A DNA stretch of 18,090 nucleotides, from the NCBI GenBank assembly GCA_004558105.1, contig SFEB01000038.1:1-18090 (forward strand), in the 5' to 3' direction. This DNA comes from Clostridiales bacterium. Lineage in GTDB: Bacteria > Bacillota > Clostridia > Christensenellales > CAG-314. Positions 6,087 through 13,707 of this stretch are shown one piece after another (the first letter of the stretch is position 1; every line of letters starts with the position of its first letter). Under the pieces are notes generated by a model, which was not told the origin of the DNA, searched no databases, and saw only the letters and a list, made by a program, of their open reading frames with translations. Made by a program: the position numbers and the translations under genes.

Positions 6087-7166
6087 ATGAGTTTTTTCAG
6101 GGTTGATTTGGATAAGTTGGCGGCAAACTTCCTGTCGGTAAAAAGCAAGGTCGGTAACGCCGAAGTTTACTGCGTGGTCAAGTCCGACGGGTACGGGTGC
6201 GGTCTGTCGGCGGTATGCGGCGTTCTGGAAAGGACGGGTAGCGACGGTTACGTCGTTGCGAATTTTGACGAAGGCGTTGCTTTGCGCGACATGGGGATAC
6301 GTAAACCGGTCGTTGTGCTGGGCAGCGTCTCGCCGTGTCTGCTGGGCGAAGCAATAGAACGCGACCTGACCGTAAGCGTTTTTAATTACGCCTATCTCGC
6401 GCGGATTATCGAAAAAATTCCAAAAGGCAAAAGACTTAAAATATGGCTGAAAATAAACAGCGGATTTAATCGGCTCGGTTTTGACGCCCTTGATTTTGCG
6501 AAAGAAAAAGTTGTCGGTCTCCTGTCCTCGGACAAGTTGGATATGGCAGGGATTTTTTCTCATTTAAGAGGAACGGGTGCTGACGTTTCGACCTGTCAGT
6601 ATCGGCTTTTTTTGCACCTTGTCGATGGTATCCGCGCACACGGGGTAGGGTTAAACGCGAAATTAAGTCTGCTTAACAGCGGCGGTATCGATTGCGGATT
6701 GCCGACTTTGGATATAGTGCGCACGGGTGCGGCGTTGTACGGATTGAAAGGAAGTAAAAGGGAAAACGGCGTAGTCGGAAAAAATTCGGTCGTTGCCGAA
6801 TTTTACGCCCGTGTATTGCAAATAAATACGATTTTTTCGGGTGAAAGTTTAGGTTACGACGACTCTTTCGTTCCGCAGATAGACACACGGGTAGCGGTGT
6901 TGGACGTCGGATATGCCGACGGACTGCCTCGTCGCGCCGATAAAAAGGGTTTGTTCGTAATTTTAAACGGTAAACGTTGCCCTTTCGTCGGCAGCGTCTG
7001 CATGAACCACTCTTTCGTTGCCCTTCCGCAGGGTGTTTATTCTGTCGGAGACGCCGAGATCTTCGGCAAAAATCTGCCCGTAACCTTACTTGCAAATAGG
7101 CTTGAAACCATAGATTACGAAATACTTTGCCGTTTCGGAAAAACGGCAGAAAGAATATACCTATAG
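6087..7166 (+). CDS. alr: Alanine racemase (PLP-dependent, fold type III)
   Basis: Interconverts L- and D-alanine for peptidoglycan precursors. The 359 residues follow the Alr layout. N-terminal barrel: VDLDKLAANF (6-15), the PLP lysine in VVKSDGYGCG (K32, Y36), NSGFNRLGF with R129, SHLRG with H159, NSGG (197-200) and VRTGAALYGL (211-220). C-terminal beta domain: ESLGY with the expected catalytic Tyr257, GYADGLPRR (275-283), VGSVCMNHSF (301-310) and YEILCRFGK (344-352). Length and ends are normal. Variations: the usual CMD is CMN (N307), and the usual YGHG is YGCG. No ribosome binding site precedes the ATG, yet the family N-terminus fits this start exactly. It is divergent from mgsA and followed by a terminator, so it stands alone. 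Confidence 0.9.
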   Translation: MSFFRVDLDKLAANFLSVKSKVGNAEVYCVVKSDGYGCGLSAVCGVLERTGSDGYVVANFDEGVALRDMGIRKPVVVLGSVSPCLLGEAIERDLTVSVFNYAYLARIIEKIPKGKRLKIWLKINSGFNRLGFDALDFAKEKVVGLLSSDKLDMAGIFSHLRGTGADVSTCQYRLFLHLVDGIRAHGVGLNAKLSLLNSGGIDCGLPTLDIVRTGAALYGLKGSKRENGVVGKNSVVAEFYARVLQINTIFSGESLGYDDSFVPQIDTRVAVLDVGYADGLPRRADKKGLFVILNGKRCPFVGSVCMNHSFVALPQGVYSVGDAEIFGKNLPVTLLANRLETIDYEILCRFGKTAERIYL

Positions 7167-7224
7167 TGTTTAGACGGCAAAAGTTTCCCTGATTGACCGA
7201 TTTAACGGAAATCCGACGGTTGTG

Positions 7225-7257
7225 ATGCAATCTTCTTTAAGAAGGTTGTATTTTTTT
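7225..7257 (+). terminator. Intrinsic terminator of alr
   Basis: CAATCTTC (7228-7235) pairs with GAAGGTTG (7241-7248) around TTTAA, with one G-T pair and possible extension outwards, followed by TA and T7 (7251-7257). It separates alr from the long operon. Confidence 0.75.
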
Positions 7258-7304
7258 GCCCTCTTTTTCCGTTTGGCGTTTATAACTTCCCTTTTTGGCA
7301 AAAA
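7253..7304 (+). repeat. Inverted repeats around the operon promoter
   Basis: TTTTTGCC (7253-7260) and GGCAAAAA (7297-7304) are complementary arms that flank the candidate promoter. The right arm is also part of a self-complementary TTTTTGGCAAAAA (7292-7304) in the leader. This could be a repressor site or only a by-product of the terminator T tract and an A-rich leader. Confidence 0.35.
7256..7284 (+). promoter_or_regulatory. Candidate promoter of the eleven-gene operon
   Basis: TTGCCC (7256-7261) and TTTATA (7279-7284) have a 17-base spacer; a shifted TATAAC (7281-7286) gives 19. The -35 overlaps the T tract of the alr terminator. This is the only promoter-like sequence seen in the short space before the first gene, but the match is moderate. 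Confidence 0.4.
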
Positions 7305-7327
7305 TAAAGGAAAATAAGGAGGCAGAT

Positions 7328-7732
7328 ATGAATTATTGCGATATTTCCGTCGGGCAAAAAGCGAGTCTGACAAAAACGTTTACCGACGAGGACGTCAGAA
7401 AGTTTGCGGAAGTCAGTCTTGACGTCAATCCGTTGCATCTTGACGACGAGTATGCAAAAACCACGATTTTCGGTAAAAGGATAGCGCACGGGGTGCTTAC
7501 GTGCGGACTTATATCCGCCGTTCTGGCAAATAAATTGCCGGGGCAAGGAACCATTTATCTCGGTCAGGAGGTGCGTTTCAGCGCACCCGTGTATTTGGGT
7601 GACACTATCACCGCCGAGTGTACCGTTACCGAAAAACGAGACGACAAAAAAATAATAAAACTTGACACCGTCTGTACCAATCAGGACGGAAAAGTGGTCG
7701 TCAGCGGCGTCGCAACCGTAAAACACGACTGA
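7328..7732 (+). CDS. MaoC-type (R)-specific enoyl-CoA hydratase (PhaJ-like)
   Basis: Single hot-dog-fold hydratase of 134 residues, the normal size of PhaJ-type enzymes. It interconverts trans-2-enoyl-CoA and (R)-3-hydroxyacyl-CoA. The hydratase-2 motif SLDVNPLHLDDEYA (30-43) gives the catalytic pair D32 and H37 with N34 between them; FGKRIAHGVLTCGL (49-62) and the C-terminal beta strands complete the fold. The ATG at 7328 has AGGAGG (7317-7322) at 5-base spacing; the in-frame ATG at 7295 has none. It is the first gene of the operon and 13 bases ahead of the acyl-CoA dehydrogenase gene, which acts on the enoyl-CoA it would make. It takes the place usually held by crotonase in butyrate-type gene clusters. 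Family sure; chain length unknown. Confidence 0.88.
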   Translation: MNYCDISVGQKASLTKTFTDEDVRKFAEVSLDVNPLHLDDEYAKTTIFGKRIAHGVLTCGLISAVLANKLPGQGTIYLGQEVRFSAPVYLGDTITAECTVTEKRDDKKIIKLDTVCTNQDGKVVVSGVATVKHD

Positions 7733-7745
7733 GCGCGAGGTGGTT

Positions 7746-8888
7746 ATGGATAAAGTTTACAAATACGAGTTATTTAATCAGATGATTGCAGAGTTTGCGC
7801 TAAAAGAAGTCAAGCCTTTGGCGCAGGAAACCGACGAAGAAGAACGCTTCCCGCTTGAAACCGTCAAAAAAATGGCAAAAATCGGATTGTTCGGCATTAT
7901 CGTTCCGACCGAATACGGCGGAATGGGCGGCGATTACGCAATGTATATTCGCGCCGTGGAGGAAATTTCCAAATATTGCGCAACTACGGGCGTTATTCTT
8001 TCGGCGCACACGTCGCTTTGCGTCGCCCCTATTCTCGAATACGGTACAGAGGAACAAAAGAAAAAGTATTTACCGAAACTTGCGAGCGGCGAATGGTTGG
8101 GAGCTTTCGGCTTGACCGAACCCAACGCCGGTACCGACGCAAACAATCAGACGACGACAGCCGTTAAGCGCGGTGACAGCTACGTTTTGAACGGAAGCAA
8201 GATTTTTATCACTAACGCAGGATACGCGAGCCTTTATTTTATAACGGCAGTAACCGGTAAAAACGAAAAAGGTCTGGAATGTGCGAATTTTTTGGTTGAG
8301 TCGGGCTTCGACGGATTTTCGGTGGGTAAAAAGGAAAAGAAAATGGGTATACGCGGCAGCAGTACGTGCGAATTGATTTTTGACGATTGCGTTGTGCCCC
8401 AAGAAAATATCGTGGGCAAAATCGGCGACGGAGTAAAGGTTGCGTTAAAAACGCTTGACGGCGGACGAATAGGGATTGCGGCGCAGGCACTGGGCATTGC
8501 GGAAGGCGCGTTACAGACCACCCTCGACTACGTCCTTGAAAGAAAACAGTTCGGGCGACCGATTGCGCAGTTTCAAAACACGCAGTTCGTGCTGGCAGAG
8601 ATTGCAACCAACATCGAAGCGGCAAGGTTGCTGGTAGAAAAAGCTCGCGACGCCAAGCAGGTCAAAGCGCCGAATACCGCCGTTCTTGCCGCTCAGGCAA
8701 AACTTTTTGCCAGTAAAACGGCGGTTGACGTTACCAATAAATGCGTTCAGCTCCACGGCGGTTACGGCTACACGAGGGATTACGCCGTAGAGCGAATGAT
8801 GCGCGACGCCAAAATAACGGAAATTTACGAAGGCACCAGCGAAGTTCAGAAAATGGTGATTTCGGGCGCGCTTTTAAAAAGGAGGTAA
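7746..8888 (+). CDS. Acyl-CoA dehydrogenase, short-chain (butyryl-CoA dehydrogenase type)
   Basis: FAD enzyme that interconverts acyl-CoA and trans-2-enoyl-CoA, exchanging electrons with ETF. The ATG at 7746 (380 residues) has GAGG at 5 bases; the GTG two codons upstream is less likely. Motifs: FGLTEPNAGTDA (121-132), FITNAG (154-159), the second signature region YVLERKQFGRPIAQFQ (262-277), GGYGYTRDYAVERMMRDAK (338-356), and the catalytic base E362 in IYEGTSEVQ, the position used by short- and medium-chain enzymes. It directly precedes etfB and etfA (2-base gap), the arrangement of Bcd-EtfAB complexes that in clostridia reduce crotonyl-CoA with NADH and ferredoxin. A branched short-chain substrate is equally possible given the neighbouring LIV-type importer. 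Direction and bifurcation are inference. Confidence 0.92.
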   Translation: MDKVYKYELFNQMIAEFALKEVKPLAQETDEEERFPLETVKKMAKIGLFGIIVPTEYGGMGGDYAMYIRAVEEISKYCATTGVILSAHTSLCVAPILEYGTEEQKKKYLPKLASGEWLGAFGLTEPNAGTDANNQTTTAVKRGDSYVLNGSKIFITNAGYASLYFITAVTGKNEKGLECANFLVESGFDGFSVGKKEKKMGIRGSSTCELIFDDCVVPQENIVGKIGDGVKVALKTLDGGRIGIAAQALGIAEGALQTTLDYVLERKQFGRPIAQFQNTQFVLAEIATNIEAARLLVEKARDAKQVKAPNTAVLAAQAKLFASKTAVDVTNKCVQLHGGYGYTRDYAVERMMRDAKITEIYEGTSEVQKMVISGALLKRR

Positions 8889-8890
8889 AA

Positions 8891-9670
8891 ATGAAAATTG
8901 TCGTTTGTATTAAACAAGTGCCGGATACTACCGACGTAAAAATAGATCCCGTTACTAACACGCTTAAACGCGACGGAGTACCGAGTATCATTAACCCCGA
9001 CGATAAAGCGGCGTTAGAGCTTGCGTTGCGACAAAAAGACCTTAACGGCGACAGCGTAGCCGTCCTGTGTATGGGACCTGCGCAGGCAGAGAAAGCGTTG
9101 AGAGAAGCTCTGGCAATGGGCGCGGACGAGGCGTATCTCATGAGCGACAAAATGTTTGCAGGAAGCGATACTTTGGCAACGAGTACCATTATCGCCGCAG
9201 GACTGCGCGCCATCGGGTACGATCTGATTTTAACCGGCAGACAGGCTATAGACGGCGACACTGCGCAAGTAGGTCCTCAAATAGCCGAACTTCTGGACTT
9301 ACCACAGGTGACGTATTGTGTCGAAATTACTCAAAATGGGGAGTTTTACGACGTGAAAAGGCAAATTGAAAACGCTAAACAGCGTTTAAGGGTTTCAGCA
9401 CCCTTTCTTGCAACGGTAACTTCAGCCGAGGTGACTCCGAGATACATGAACGTCGGAGATATTATCGGGCAAGAAAGCAAGAAAATAAATTTATTAACCT
9501 TTAAAGATATAAACGTTGACGCGGATTGTATCGGGCTCAACGGTTCGCCAACGAAAGTCAAGTCTACTTTTGTAAAGCAGGTCAATAACGAACGGAACGT
9601 CGTGGAGTTGTCTGCCGACGAGGCGGCAAAACTTATTGTAGAAACTTTGCTTGAAAAGCACTACGTATAA
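8891..9670 (+). CDS. etfB: Electron transfer flavoprotein beta subunit
   Basis: Small subunit of the ETF heterodimer that passes electrons to or from the acyl-CoA dehydrogenase encoded upstream. The ATG at 8891 (259 residues) has GGAGG at 8881-8885 and lies 2 bases after the dehydrogenase stop. The opening MKIVVCIKQVPDTT is the standard EtfB start. Nucleotide-site motifs are LCMGPAQAEKALREALAMGADEA (split across about 58-80) and LTGRQAIDGDTAQVGPQIAE (about 117-136). Oddity: the family signature after VKRQIE usually continues with two Gly/acidic residues, but here it reads NAK. Whether the adenine-nucleotide site holds AMP or a second FAD, as in bifurcating ETFs, cannot be decided by eye. Confidence 0.92.
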   Translation: MKIVVCIKQVPDTTDVKIDPVTNTLKRDGVPSIINPDDKAALELALRQKDLNGDSVAVLCMGPAQAEKALREALAMGADEAYLMSDKMFAGSDTLATSTIIAAGLRAIGYDLILTGRQAIDGDTAQVGPQIAELLDLPQVTYCVEITQNGEFYDVKRQIENAKQRLRVSAPFLATVTSAEVTPRYMNVGDIIGQESKKINLLTFKDINVDADCIGLNGSPTKVKSTFVKQVNNERNVVELSADEAAKLIVETLLEKHYV

Positions 9671-9684
9671 AAAGGAGGTAATTT

Positions 9685-10686
9685 ATGGCTGATATATTGG
9701 TTGTGTGTGAACAGCGAGACGGCGTGGTTGCGCGTGTTTCGTTGGAACTTATCGGACAAGCAAGGGTACTTGCCGAAACTACCGGAGAAAAAGTGGTAGC
9801 GCTTTTACTCGGATATAAAATAAAAAGCGAAGCAAACAGGCTTATCGGTTACGGTGCTGACAAGGTGATAGTCGTCGATGACAGAAACTTAAAAGTATAT
9901 CTTACCGAACAATATGCACAGGCGGCGTATTCGGTAATAGATGATATTAAACCCAATATCGTACTTTTCGGTGCAACGAGTATAGGTCGTGATCTTGCTC
10001 CGAGGCTTTCGGCAAGACTTCATACCGGGTTGACCGCCGATTGCACCAAACTTGAAGCGGATAAGGACGGCAATTTGTTTATGACTCGTCCGGCTTTTGG
10101 CGGAAACCTGTTTGCAACTATCGTATGCCCCGATTTCAGACCGCAGATGTCGACAGTAAGGGCAGGGGTTTTCGAGATAGCCGATTTTGACGAAAACAGG
10201 CACGGCGAGACGGAAGAAAGAACGGTAGACTGGAAACCGTATCGGTTCAGGGTGGAAATGATTGAAGAAATCAAAGAAAAGCGCGAAGGCGGCGATATAG
10301 CGGAAACGAAAATTCTCGTCTCTTGCGGTCGCGGTACAAAGGATAAAATTCCTCAAGCTATCGAATTGGCGTCGTCAATCGGTGGATTGGTGTCGTGTAC
10401 TCGCGCAATAGTTGATCTTGGGTTGTTGCCTAACGACAGACAGGTCGGACAAACGGGTAAAACCGTACGACCGTCGGTTTATCTGGCGTTGGGTATATCA
10501 GGAGCGGTGCAACACCTTGCCGGAATGGAAGAATCAGAATTTATCATAGCCGTTAACAAGGACAGAGCGGCGCCGATTTTCAAGGTTGCGCATCTCGGAA
10601 TCGTTTCGGACGCGAAAGAGTTGATAGGAAAACTTATAAAAGAATTTGAAAACAGGGGGCTGGTTAAAAATGAAAGAGCAAATTAA
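9685..10686 (+). CDS. etfA: Electron transfer flavoprotein alpha subunit
   Basis: Large subunit of ETF that carries the main FAD. It has 333 residues, typical length. N-terminal domain: ILVVCEQRDG (4-13), LFGATSIGRDLAPRLSARL (94-112) and TRPAFGGNLFATI (134-146). C-terminal FAD domain: NDRQVGQTGKTVRP (250-263) and the ETF-alpha signature LALGISGAVQHLAGM (267-281) followed by IIAVNKD. AGGAGG lies 6 bases before the ATG. The end overlaps the next gene by 17 bases, implying coupled translation. No ferredoxin-like N-terminal domain is fused, unlike some clostridial EtfA proteins. Confidence 0.94.
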   Translation: MADILVVCEQRDGVVARVSLELIGQARVLAETTGEKVVALLLGYKIKSEANRLIGYGADKVIVVDDRNLKVYLTEQYAQAAYSVIDDIKPNIVLFGATSIGRDLAPRLSARLHTGLTADCTKLEADKDGNLFMTRPAFGGNLFATIVCPDFRPQMSTVRAGVFEIADFDENRHGETEERTVDWKPYRFRVEMIEEIKEKREGGDIAETKILVSCGRGTKDKIPQAIELASSIGGLVSCTRAIVDLGLLPNDRQVGQTGKTVRPSVYLALGISGAVQHLAGMEESEFIIAVNKDRAAPIFKVAHLGIVSDAKELIGKLIKEFENRGLVKNERAN

Positions 10687-11713
10687 CGTCGGAATAGTCG
10701 GAGTGGGGGTATATCTTCCTTCGGCTACTATGAGTGCAAAAGAAATTTCTCAGGCAACCAACGGCGTATGGAGCGAGCAGGCGGTTATCGAAAAACTCGG
10801 CATAGTAAAAAAGTATCTTCCCAACGTTGACGACGGCACGCAGGAAATGGGTGCAAGGGCGGCGTTGAATTGTCTCGAAAATACTAAGGTCAATCCGCTC
10901 GATATCGACGTAATTCTTTGTATAGGCGAGGAGTGGAAAGAGTTTCCGGAGTTTCCGCTGACCACGTCGGCTTGTTATATTCAGGACAGAATCGGCGCAA
11001 AAAACGCATGGGGTATAGACCTGCAAAATCGTTGTTGTACGTGCGTATCGGCGATGAAGATAGCGGCGGATATGTTGCGTGCCGACGAGTCTATAAATAC
11101 GATAATGATTTGCGGCGGTTACCGCAACGGGGATTTTGTAGATTATACCGACAAATACATGAGTATGATGTACAATCTGTCGGCCGGCGGCGGCGCGATT
11201 ATTTTAAAAAAGAATTACGGCAAAAATTTATTGCTGGGGAGTAAAATTATTTCCGACGGTTCGCTTGCCCGTACTGCCGGCGTAGAAATCGGCGGAACGG
11301 TACACCCGTTCAATCACGAAAACGTTGATTGGGGATATAAAACTCTCAGGCTGTTCGAACCGGTCAAAATGAAAGAGAGGCTGAACGAAGTAAGTATGCC
11401 AAACTGGTACAAGTGTATCGACGACAGTCTTGCGCAAGCGGGACTGACGCGAAAGGACATCGGTTATCTGGACGTACTGCACATGAAACGCAGCGGACAC
11501 AATTCTATGCTTGCGGAACTCGGGCTGAGTCCGGAGCAGACCGTTTATCTCGAAGAATACGGACACGTTGGTCAGATAGATCAGATTTTGTCGCTAAAAC
11601 TCGGTATCGAACAAGGAAAAGTCGTCGACGGCACCGTTGTGTGTATGATAGCGGCGGGAATAGGTTACGTCTGGTCCGCTAACGTAATAAGGTGGGGGAC
11701 GGGTAAGGATTAA
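10670..11713 (+). CDS. 3-oxoacyl-synthase III-like condensing enzyme (thiolase superfamily)
   Basis: The 347 residues have the KAS III/FabH layout, a family that makes a carbon-carbon bond between an acyl primer and malonyl-ACP or, in relatives, two acyl-CoAs. N-terminal: GIVGVGVYLP (8-17), then VILCIGEEW (81-89). Active-site Cys: GIDLQNRCCTC, where C122 aligns with the FabH nucleophile (two more Cys follow at 123 and 125). The His is H271 in DVLHMKRSGH. The third FabH residue, Asn in YGNTS, is His here: EYGHVGQID with H299. The ATG at 10670 lies within etfA, with AGGGGG about 10 bases upstream. Placed between ETF and a transporter, it probably works on CoA thioesters rather than in bulk fatty-acid synthesis. 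HMG-CoA-synthase-like or OleA-like chemistry cannot be ruled out. Confidence 0.78.
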   Translation: MKEQINVGIVGVGVYLPSATMSAKEISQATNGVWSEQAVIEKLGIVKKYLPNVDDGTQEMGARAALNCLENTKVNPLDIDVILCIGEEWKEFPEFPLTTSACYIQDRIGAKNAWGIDLQNRCCTCVSAMKIAADMLRADESINTIMICGGYRNGDFVDYTDKYMSMMYNLSAGGGAIILKKNYGKNLLLGSKIISDGSLARTAGVEIGGTVHPFNHENVDWGYKTLRLFEPVKMKERLNEVSMPNWYKCIDDSLAQAGLTRKDIGYLDVLHMKRSGHNSMLAELGLSPEQTVYLEEYGHVGQIDQILSLKLGIEQGKVVDGTVVCMIAAGIGYVWSANVIRWGTGKD

Positions 11714-11723
11714 GGAGTAAAAA

Positions 11724-12629
11724 ATGCTGATAATCGAACCGATAATCACCTCTTTGCCTAATATGTGCGTCACTGTGCTTGCTACGCTTGCGATAACGCT
11801 TATATTCAAAACATCTTACACCACCAATTTTGCCCAGGGCGTTATCAGCGCGCTTGGGTGTTACGTGGTGTCGGACTTGTTTTTTATGGCAGGGTGGAAA
11901 ATCTATTTCGGGCTACCCGTGGGGATACTTGCAGGTATTGCCGCCGGACTTTTTATCGACATCGTCATCTTCCGTCGAGGGAAAAACGTAAATGCTATCG
12001 GTAAACAAATCATCACTATGGGATTGGTTTCGGTGTTTTACGGCGCGTTGTCGCTGATTTACAGAGAAAAGGCGGCGAACAATATCAAATTCGGGTATTT
12101 CAGCGAGCGCGTGCTGAGTATAGGCGAACTGCGGCTAAGCGTAAATACGTTGATTTGCGTTGCAATAACGGTTGTAATCGTCGCCGCCGTGTTCGTCTGT
12201 CTTTATTTTACCAAGTGGGGATTGGGCGTGCGCGCTACGGCAAGCAACGAAGTCGTCGCAGATATGTTGGGCGTAAATACTCATGCGATAACTGCGATAA
12301 GTTGGGCTTTGGCAGGCGCTTTGGGTGCGGTGGCGGCTACGATATTTGCTACCATTCCCTCCAATATCAATTATCCGCTGTTTTTAACTTCCGTACAAGT
12401 CAACGCTTTTATGGCGGGGATACTCGGCGGTTTTTCAACCTTTTTCGGCCCCGTGTTGGCGGCGATAATTATTCCGCTTGCCACCATTCTGGTTCGCGTG
12501 CTTTCTCTCGTCGACGGGTTCAACGGCTTGACGAGTTGGGTGGACGCGGTTGTATACGTGCTGATTTTGCTCGTTATTCTCGCAAAGCCGCAAGGATTGT
12601 TCGGTAAGCGTACGGTAAAGAAGGTGTAA
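11724..12629 (+). CDS. livH: ABC transporter permease, LivH type (branched-chain amino acid family)
   Basis: Integral membrane subunit of a HAAT/LIV-family importer, 301 residues with about eight to nine hydrophobic segments. Family marks are LAITLIFKTSYTTNFAQGVISALG (first about 35 residues, corresponding to the usual NFAHGE region) and the cytoplasmic coupling loop GVRATASNEVVADMLGVNTHAITAISWALAGALG (about 168-202), where the ATPase docks. The end shows ILGGFSTFFGPVLAAII, also typical. AAGGAG lies 6 bases before the ATG and the gap from the previous stop is 10 bases. The substrate class includes branched-chain amino acids, amides, urea and small carboxylates, and is not fixed by the permease sequence. 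Confidence 0.9.
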   Translation: MLIIEPIITSLPNMCVTVLATLAITLIFKTSYTTNFAQGVISALGCYVVSDLFFMAGWKIYFGLPVGILAGIAAGLFIDIVIFRRGKNVNAIGKQIITMGLVSVFYGALSLIYREKAANNIKFGYFSERVLSIGELRLSVNTLICVAITVVIVAAVFVCLYFTKWGLGVRATASNEVVADMLGVNTHAITAISWALAGALGAVAATIFATIPSNINYPLFLTSVQVNAFMAGILGGFSTFFGPVLAAIIIPLATILVRVLSLVDGFNGLTSWVDAVVYVLILLVILAKPQGLFGKRTVKKV

Positions 12630-12630
12630 A

Positions 12631-13707
12631 ATGAATTATTTAAAACGCGAATATTTGAAAATAAACAACCCCCTGTCGAAATTGAAAAGCAAAAAAAGGG
12701 GAACGGGTGTCGGGCAAAATATCGGCTTCGTCATATTCGGAGGCGTATTGACCTTGTTGCTTCTGGGTAACGTCATAGGGATTTTTCCGCGTTCGATTAT
12801 AACGACGCTTTTTTCCGTTATCATATTTTCGATAGTTGCCGTCGGGTATTGTCTGTTGCTCGGTTATGCAGGTCTTGCGTCTTTGGGAACGGCTGGTTTT
12901 ATCGGTATCGGCATTTATTCGGCGTATTTTGCAATGGAAAGATGGGGGTTGACCTTTTCCGTCGGATTGATACTTGCCGTTGCGATTGCGATTGCGGTCG
13001 GCGTCGGCGTGGGGTTTGTCAGTTTGCGGATAGAAGGCATATACCTTGCGATAATAACGCTGGGCGTGAGCGAAATATTGGTGTACGTATTTAAAGGAAT
13101 TTCTTCCACGTTGTCCCTTACCCGCGAACATCGGAAACTTTTTTTCATCGACCTTACGCAAACGCAGATGCAACGCATAATCTTTTTTATCGGAATAGTC
13201 GCGCTGATAGGTCTGACTTGTCTGACAAAAAATCTCATGAACAGTCCGACCGGGCGCGCTATGACCGCAATGAAAAACAGTACGGCGGCGGCGCAGGCTT
13301 TCGGCGTAAGTCTGTTGAAATACCGTTTACTTGCTTTTGTAATAAGCGTAATGTATGCGGCGATATCGGGCGTGATTTATTTCGTCTATATCGGAAGTTT
13401 TATGACGACGGAAAATCTGTTGACTTTGTCCACTTCGCTCAACATTCTCGGTGCGGTCATCATCGGAGGAACAAAAAGTCTCTGGGGAGCGTTTTTCGGC
13501 GTATTTCTGATATACGGGATAAACGATTTGCTTAAGTCTTACGTTCCGTTCTTTGCGAAAAACGGCGACATAATGACGATAGTAAGCGGCGTGTTAATCG
13601 TCCTCATCGTTATGTTTTACGCAGGCGGTCTGGCGCAGTTGGTAGGGCAGATACGAGCCAAAGCAAGATTGAAAAAAGCGGAAAGGAGATTAGCCAATGG
13701 TGGATAA
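12631..13707 (+). CDS. livM: ABC transporter permease, LivM type
   Basis: Second membrane subunit of the same importer, 358 residues. It begins with a basic, Asn- and Lys-rich stretch of about 25-30 residues before the first membrane segment, and ends with a basic tail (RAKARLKKAERRLANGG). Family marks are LLLGYAGLASLGTAGFIGIGIY (split across about 76-98), the coupling loop SPTGRAMTAMKNSTAAAQAFGVSLLKYR (about 207-234) and GTKSLWGAFFGVFLIYGIN (about 282-300). One base separates it from livH, and its end overlaps the ATPase gene by 11 bases, so translation is probably coupled. Confidence 0.9.
   Translation: MNYLKREYLKINNPLSKLKSKKRGTGVGQNIGFVIFGGVLTLLLLGNVIGIFPRSIITTLFSVIIFSIVAVGYCLLLGYAGLASLGTAGFIGIGIYSAYFAMERWGLTFSVGLILAVAIAIAVGVGVGFVSLRIEGIYLAIITLGVSEILVYVFKGISSTLSLTREHRKLFFIDLTQTQMQRIIFFIGIVALIGLTCLTKNLMNSPTGRAMTAMKNSTAAAQAFGVSLLKYRLLAFVISVMYAAISGVIYFVYIGSFMTTENLLTLSTSLNILGAVIIGGTKSLWGAFFGVFLIYGINDLLKSYVPFFAKNGDIMTIVSGVLIVLIVMFYAGGLAQLVGQIRAKARLKKAERRLANGG

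Noticed and set aside
5994..6563. 189-residue minus-strand frame spanning the mgsA/alr spacer
   Set aside because: It crosses the mgsA promoter and is antisense to alr, with no domain resemblance.
8741..8890. EtfB extended 50 residues upstream
   Set aside because: The extra part is the acyl-CoA dehydrogenase read out of frame; MKIVVCIKQVPDTT with GGAGG at 8881-8885 is the family start.
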